Both the position numbers and the translations under genes were made by a program. A stretch of 34,538 nucleotides of DNA from an uncultured Bacilli bacterium (GTDB lineage: Bacteria > Bacillota_I > Bacilli_A > RF39 > UBA660): contig CAKOQM010000009.1 in assembly GCA_934101275.1 (NCBI GenBank), positions 1 through 34,538 on the forward strand, written 5' to 3'. The notes beneath the pieces are model-generated. The model saw only the letters and a program-made list of their open reading frames with translations. It did no database searches and was not told the DNA's origin. Numbering within the stretch: position 1 is the stretch's first letter; every line of letters starts with the position of its first letter. Shown piece by piece: positions 29,834-34,538 of this stretch.

Positions 29834-30572
29834 ATAAAATACTATCTAAAGCGAGTATAATCATATTATCTAAGGAGTTTTGTCTTTCCTCAGGCGTTAA
29901 AAATTCCTCACTATATTTACTGTCCACAACCGTTAAAATGGCCGCGGCTTTTCTGTCAAAACTTTTGGCAATGTGAAATAAAGCAAACGTTTCCATTTCT
30001 TCGCCTAATAAATGAATGTCTTCAGGTACTCTTTTTAAAACATGTTCATTATCAGAATAAAAACCAAATTGCTCTGTACACATAACCGTTCCTAAATGAT
30101 AAGGTAAATTCTTAGCTTTAGCCATATCTGTAATTTTCATAGTGAGCTTTTCATCTGGATAACTGATGTGGGTTGGGTCGCCATTATAAGAATACGCGAA
30201 ATTACTTTCTGTATAACTATCAGTGGCAATGATAAGTTCTGGTACGTGAATACTTTCATCTAAAGCTCCACAGGTACCTATTCGAATAATTTCTTTAACG
30301 CCATAAAAGTAAAAAAGTTCAAAAGCATAAATACTAACACTCGGCATACCCATACCATGAGCCATAACGGTTACTCTTTTTCCTTTATAAGTTCCTGTGT
30401 ACCCAAACATATTACGTATGGTATTAATAAGTTTGGCATCTGTTAAATACTTCTCAGCGATATACTTAGCTCTTAAAGGATCCCCTGGCATGATAACAGT
30501 TTCCGCGATATCTTCTTTAGAGCATTCAATGTGAGCCGGTTTTAAGTGCTCTATAACTTTTGGTGCTGTCAC
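29832..30572 (-). CDS. deoD: Purine nucleoside phosphorylase DeoD
   Basis: Hexameric-type phosphorylase that splits purine (deoxy)ribonucleosides with phosphate. Signatures: DIAETVIMPGDPLRAKYIAE near the N-terminus, IIRIGTCGALD, GEEMETFALF near the nucleoside site. The protein is 246 residues, with about ten extra residues at the N-terminus. GTG start at 30572 with AGAGGGA upstream. Single gene, terminator downstream. Confidence 0.95.
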   Translation of the reverse strand: MTAPKVIEHLKPAHIECSKEDIAETVIMPGDPLRAKYIAEKYLTDAKLINTIRNMFGYTGTYKGKRVTVMAHGMGMPSVSIYAFELFYFYGVKEIIRIGTCGALDESIHVPELIIATDSYTESNFAYSYNGDPTHISYPDEKLTMKITDMAKAKNLPYHLGTVMCTEQFGFYSDNEHVLKRVPEDIHLLGEEMETFALFHIAKSFDRKAAAILTVVDSKYSEEFLTPEERQNSLDNMIILALDSIL

Positions 30573-30666
30573 ACAAATTCCCTCTTTCTATTCTTAAAAT
30601 AACTATATCAAGAAAATGAAAAGACATAAATAGTTTTTCTGCAAATTGACAACCTATTGACATTCC

Positions 30667-32641
30667 TTATTTTAAAGGTGTCAGTAAAATACGAAAACTT
30701 CTTCTATTACCACCGGATCCATCAATTCGTGAAAAAGTAAAAATTCCTGAAAGAGTACCATTTTCATTATCACCGCCTCGAATAAACCAAGGATTTTCAG
30801 AATTAACAAACGCAACACTATTTTTATACCAACTAGATAAACCATTGTTTACCCCACCATAACTTTCAAACGGACCGAATTCACCCGTCGCATCACCTAA
30901 AATTCTATTTTTAAACTGATAACTATTATTCAAGACATAAGAATACGTATCATGATACTGTATTAAAGGAGACGTAATGGCATTTTCAACTTCCGTTAAA
31001 TTATTATTTGTACAAGTACGGCAACTTAATAAGCCATTAAAATTAGAATTAAGCGTTGAATCTTTACCACTTACAAAATTGTCATCTTCACTAATCATAA
31101 CTGCCATAACATATTCCCAAGCACTACCACTCATATCATATACACCATAAATAGTGCCTGCTGTACTTGAACTTGTATTATAAGGACTGTTGCATGTACC
31201 ATCATTACAATAGGTATTACAGCTATCGCTTTGACCGGTATAACCACCTAAAGAACGTTTGTAATTATAAGCATTTAAATGGGCATACGCCAAATCAATA
31301 TTTTGCCAACTGTAAACATTGGGTTTTATCTCTATTTTTGAAACATCATAGGTATTTGATAAAGCCGCCGTCACACTTTGCTCACCTTTATAACCAGTTT
31401 CAAACTTTCCTACCCAAAAACCAGTACTTGGAATACTTAAAAATGATGGATGTGTCATATAATCACCAAATAAAATATCGATGGTATGAACTTTTGTTGT
31501 ATCAAGTCCTGTGAAACTATCATAATTACCTAAATCCCACAACTTATAACGATATTTTGGTATCCAAACAAAATAAGACTCAATGATATCTTCAGGAATT
31601 ACTTCATTATCTTCATAATCTTTTTTGTTTGCAAAATCCACATAAGATAAAAGCTCTTCACTATTGGTAACTTTGATGGTATCACTCATATTAGCTTTGA
31701 TTTCTTCATCAGATAATGCTCGATTATAAAGGACCGTTTGATAAACATCAATAGCGCTTAAATTCGAATATTTGTCATTTTTTTCTGGATTCGCTCTAAT
31801 TAAAAGTTTTTTCGTCGATGCTTTTATTGTCGTAGAGGCTATTTGCATACTATTTTCTAAAATACCATTTACATATATTTTCATGGTGTTACCATCAAAA
31901 CTTTCTGTAATAGTTAAAATCTGATTAGCATTAATAGATGAAGTATTTTCTATGGCTTGATAACCATTTATTGTGTTTGAAAATAATGTGAAAACGAGAT
32001 TGTTTTTTGTACTTTATAGGCAAGGCCAAAGCCTGCTGCTTCATAGTTATCCATAACTTCCATGTATTTATCCAGATTTTTAAATTTTAATCTTATAGAA
32101 AGTGTTAATTGATTTTTAAAATCGTAGTTTTCAAATCCCAGTTTAATGTGATCATCGATGCCCTCTAAAGAAACGTAATTATTTTCTTTAGTTGCCCCAA
32201 CAACTTTACCTTCGGCAGATAATGCATCATAACTATTTTGTAAAATAACAGCATTGGCCTATTTTTTATCCGCATAAGAATACCAAGGTGTTGTTAAATC
32301 AGCTTTTCTAACGGTTCCATCATCTTCTAAAGTAATAGGAATAAGATCGTCTTTTAAAACAAGATCTGTTCCATTTAATATACCTTCATGGTAAGTTTTC
32401 GAAAAATAAAGTTGGCAACTTACTCTTTCTTTGTTTTCTTTACTCATTTTTATTTTAGGACTCCAAGAGATACTATCCCATTCTACTTGGGCTTCATTTG
32501 TGCAATTTGATTTATCTCGGTCAAAGTAATAACCACTATCTTTAGATGGTATTTCTTCTACTTTAGAATCTTCTAAAAAAACGATAACTCACTTTCTTGT
32601 TGTTCCTTTAAAAGAAGTTTATTTTCTTTAAATTTTAAAAT
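30667..32641 (-). pseudogene. Degenerate copy of the LamG + FGE-like surface protein
   Basis: Aligned with the neighbour at 32722, this copy lacks the 5' signal-peptide region (the readable start is about ILKFKENKLLLKEQQESE). It has a frameshift at the A-run near 32574-32581, a TGG to TAG stop at 32259-32261 (WANA in the neighbour), and a further frameshift near 32001-32012. It also has two in-frame deletions: 27 residues between two GDY, and about 47 residues after NYKR. The 3' part is open for 405 codons and still encodes the LamG end, FVWIPKYRYKLWDLGNY and IYGVYDMSGSAWEYVM (FGE-like). A downstream internal ATG at 31884 is not a real start. Confidence 0.8.
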
Positions 32642-32653
32642 ACTCCCCCTGAG

Positions 32654-32697
32654 TGTCAAGCTGTTTTTAATTGTTTACTATTAGCAAATCCTTGACA
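32654..32697. repeat. Inverted-repeat remnant between the two surface-protein copies
   Basis: TGTCAAG (32654-32660) and CTTGACA (32691-32697) are 30 bases apart in the 80-base gap. The neighbouring text TACTCCCCCTGAG has a look of a mobile-element end. The broken 5' end of the pseudogene begins here. Not assigned to a known element. Confidence 0.35.
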
Positions 32698-32721
32698 GTA
32701 TATATTATCACAAAGGTGAAT

Positions 32722-34538
32722 TTAAGGGGTTAAAATAATTCGAGCAGTAGAACACGCTTGACCATACTGGTTATCAAAAGCGAAAATATCCGCATTTTCG
32801 CCAATCATGACACCACCCCCTCGAGCAATAAATGGTGTTTCTAACCTCATAAAAACAGCTTGACTCTGATACCAACTGATGATTGTTCTTTGATATTTGG
32901 TATAAGTAATTGTTCCAATAGGTCCAAGTTCTCCTGTCGCGTCCCCAAGAATTCTTGTCATTAAATTTAAACTTGATGAATTAAAGTTATATAAGTCATA
33001 ATATTTATTTTCCGGCAAAGGTATGCTACTTACACTACTTCCATCAGCATTAATTCCTGAAAATCCGGAGGTTAATGAAGCATTATTGCCCACCAAAATT
33101 TGACCTTGCGAATTTAACATAAATGTCATCACATACGTCCAATCATCACCACTCATGTCATAAATTCCGTAAATATTACCTGTCGTACTGCCTAAAAAGC
33201 CAATTTCTGTATTATATGCACTACTACAGCTATCATTTTCACAATATCCATTACAAGTTTCACTCGTTCCTGTATACCCACAAGTTGGCGCGGAGTTAGC
33301 CGCATAGCCCGTTTTATGTTGATAAGTATTGTTAAAACGTATTTTAGAAGAAATTCCGTATTTTGATTGGCTGAGGTAAGCAATAGCTCCCCATTCCGTA
33401 TTTTTTATGGCATGACTATCCAAGTTTCTTTTATAATTATAACCATTTTGATAAACATTCAGAAGTTGTTGTCCCCGCCAACTATGAACATTAGGTTTTA
33501 TCTCTATTTTTGAAACATCATAGGTATTTGATAAAGCTTTCGTTGTACTTTGAGCCCCTTTATAACCTGTTTTAAATTTTCCTACCCAAAAACCAGTACT
33601 TGGAATACTTAAAAATGATGGATGCGTCATATAATCTCCAACTTTGCAGTTTCCGGTTTCACCACTTTTCATTGGTGTGGTACATTCTTTTTTATTTTCA
33701 TCTGAAGTATTATAATCACCAAATAAAATATCGGTGGTATGAACTTTTGTTGTATCAATACTTGTTAAACTAACATAATTACCTAAATCCCACAACTTAT
33801 AACGATATTTTGGTATCCAAACAAAGTAAGACTCAATCACATCTTCTGGAATAACTTCATTTTCTTCATAATCTTTTTTATTCGTAAAATCCACATAAGA
33901 TAAAAGCCCTTCACTATTGGTTACTTTGATAGTATCACTCATATTCGTTTTAACTTCATTATCGGATAATGTTCGACTATAAATAACAGCTTCATAAACA
34001 TCCATATTTGTAAATCGAGAATGTTTAGAAGAATCAATACTCGGATTAATTCCGATAGCAAATGGCGCGGCTGAAAGCCCTATTGTTCCTTCTATATTTG
34101 TACTTTTTACAAGAACACCATTTAAATAAAGTTTTAAAATATTGCCATCATAAGAGCCTGTAACTGTATAAATCTTATTAAGATCTAATTTACCTGCAGA
34201 TAAATTGTAATATAAACTTTTCTCTTTTATATAAGTCTCCATGATAAGCTCATCATTTTTTAAATAAAATCCGATACCACCTAATTCGACATTATCAAAA
34301 AATTCTTGAATATCATTAAATGCATTTATTTTAAATTTAATAGATAATGTGATATTTTTAGAAAAATCATAATTTTCAAAGCCTAAATCGATATAGTCAT
34401 CAACACCATCAAAAGAGATATAATCACTTTTCTTAGTTGCACCAACAACTTTTCCTTCAGCAGATAAAGCATCATAACTGTTTTGTAAAATAACAGCATT
34501 GGCCCATTTTTTATCCGCATAAGAATACCAAGGTGTTG
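32722..34538 (-). CDS. LamG + FGE-like surface protein (N-terminus beyond right edge)
   Basis: Open from the right edge to a stop at 32722 (605 residues in view). Order: the end of an N-terminal region (TPWYSYADKK...), a LamG/ConA-like lectin domain (SDYISFDGVDDYIDLGFENYD to YSRTLSDNEV), then an FGE-sulfatase (C-type-lectin-like) domain with FVWIPKYRYKLWDL, THPSFLSIPSTGFWVGKF, KNTEWGAIAYLSQSKYG, IYGIYDMSGDDWTYVM, and a closing ARGG...F...RIILTP. FGE-like folds also serve as binding domains. Several Cys pairs suggest an extracellular protein. A frame counted from ATG 34242 is only an internal codon. Probably a surface adhesin; ligand unknown. Confidence 0.8.
   Translation of the reverse strand, partial: TPWYSYADKKWANAVILQNSYDALSAEGKVVGATKKSDYISFDGVDDYIDLGFENYDFSKNITLSIKFKINAFNDIQEFFDNVELGGIGFYLKNDELIMETYIKEKSLYYNLSAGKLDLNKIYTVTGSYDGNILKLYLNGVLVKSTNIEGTIGLSAAPFAIGINPSIDSSKHSRFTNMDVYEAVIYSRTLSDNEVKTNMSDTIKVTNSEGLLSYVDFTNKKDYEENEVIPEDVIESYFVWIPKYRYKLWDLGNYVSLTSIDTTKVHTTDILFGDYNTSDENKKECTTPMKSGETGNCKVGDYMTHPSFLSIPSTGFWVGKFKTGYKGAQSTTKALSNTYDVSKIEIKPNVHSWRGQQLLNVYQNGYNYKRNLDSHAIKNTEWGAIAYLSQSKYGISSKIRFNNTYQHKTGYAANSAPTCGYTGTSETCNGYCENDSCSSAYNTEIGFLGSTTGNIYGIYDMSGDDWTYVMTFMLNSQGQILVGNNASLTSGFSGINADGSSVSSIPLPENKYYDLYNFNSSSLNLMTRILGDATGELGPIGTITYTKYQRTIISWYQSQAVFMRLETPFIARGGGVMIGENADIFAFDNQYGQACSTARIILTP

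Noticed and set aside
31167..31514. 115-codon plus-strand frame in the surface-protein pseudogene
   Set aside because: Antisense to the FGE-like region, with odd His/Tyr composition and no SD; shadow.
32259..32447. Separate 62-residue gene
   Set aside because: Its sequence continues into the neighbour copy's reading, and it ends at the TGG-to-TAG change; part of the pseudogene.
30667..34538. A diversity-generating retroelement as a called feature
   Set aside because: No reverse transcriptase or template repeat is visible; kept only as a question in the findings.
1..34538. tRNA, rRNA, riboswitch or phage genes
   Set aside because: Looked for conserved cloverleaf ends, T-box and known leader motifs in gaps; gaps are short and none was convincing.

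Overview
The window is AT-rich (by eye about 30 % GC) with Shine-Dalgarno (SD) sites of the AGGAGG/AGGTGA type and an unmistakable set of endospore genes: dacB-spmA-spmB, sigG, ylbJ, spoVIF, spoVS and a collagen-like exosporium-type protein. Together with UppP, Der, RecX, SufB, an RNase J paralogue and RmuC this points to a spore-forming member of the Bacillota. The reduced, Erysipelotrichia/RF39-like gut Bacilli are my best guess from protein style (short housekeeping proteins, many small unknown membrane proteins, large LamG/FGE-like surface proteins). That placement is inference. No rRNA, tRNA, CRISPR array or phage module was seen.

Layout. 1-1391: start of a large Ig-like surface protein running off the left edge. 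1537-5882: minus-strand block with a glucosaminidase, dacB-spmA-spmB, and a lipoprotein/YjbA-like/small membrane protein operon. 5955-8863: uppP, a PD-(D/E)XK (Rpn-type) nuclease-like protein and rmuC. 8957-13198: a rhodanese-like protein, three XRE regulators, spoVIF, der, a prepilin-like protein and sigG. 13259-15230: sepM (ylbL) divergent from ylbJ. 15272-18116: an unrecognised 857-residue coiled-coil membrane protein and a small partner. 18183-19738: a decayed ISLre2-type insertion sequence with clear terminal inverted repeats. 19817-21368: the collagen-like gene, convergent with a small helical protein that has a sigma-G-like promoter. 21433-25869: RNase J-like protein with a degraded active site, a deacetylase-like protein, ssb and sufB. 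25952-27013: two unknown genes and spoVS. 27044-30572: an rRNA-type methyltransferase, a membrane protein, recX, a ferritin-like protein and deoD. 30667-34538: tandem copies of a LamG + FGE-like surface protein; the downstream copy is a pseudogene, the upstream copy is open and runs off the right edge.

Main message. Many genes have a CATA-type -10 box only 4-7 bases before the SD. These include genes whose Bacillus subtilis orthologues belong to the sporulation regulons (dacB, spoVIF) and the collagen-like gene, which has a full sigma-K-type site. The same arrangement sits in front of three genes not obviously linked to sporulation (rhodanese-like, deacetylase-like, ferritin-like), and a sigma-G-type site precedes the 141-residue helical protein. 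These become candidate sporulation genes. Other points of interest are an SD-sequestering hairpin in front of spoVS, an SD-less ylbJ, the repeat architecture of the 857-residue protein, and a surface-protein pair with a divergent C-terminal end.
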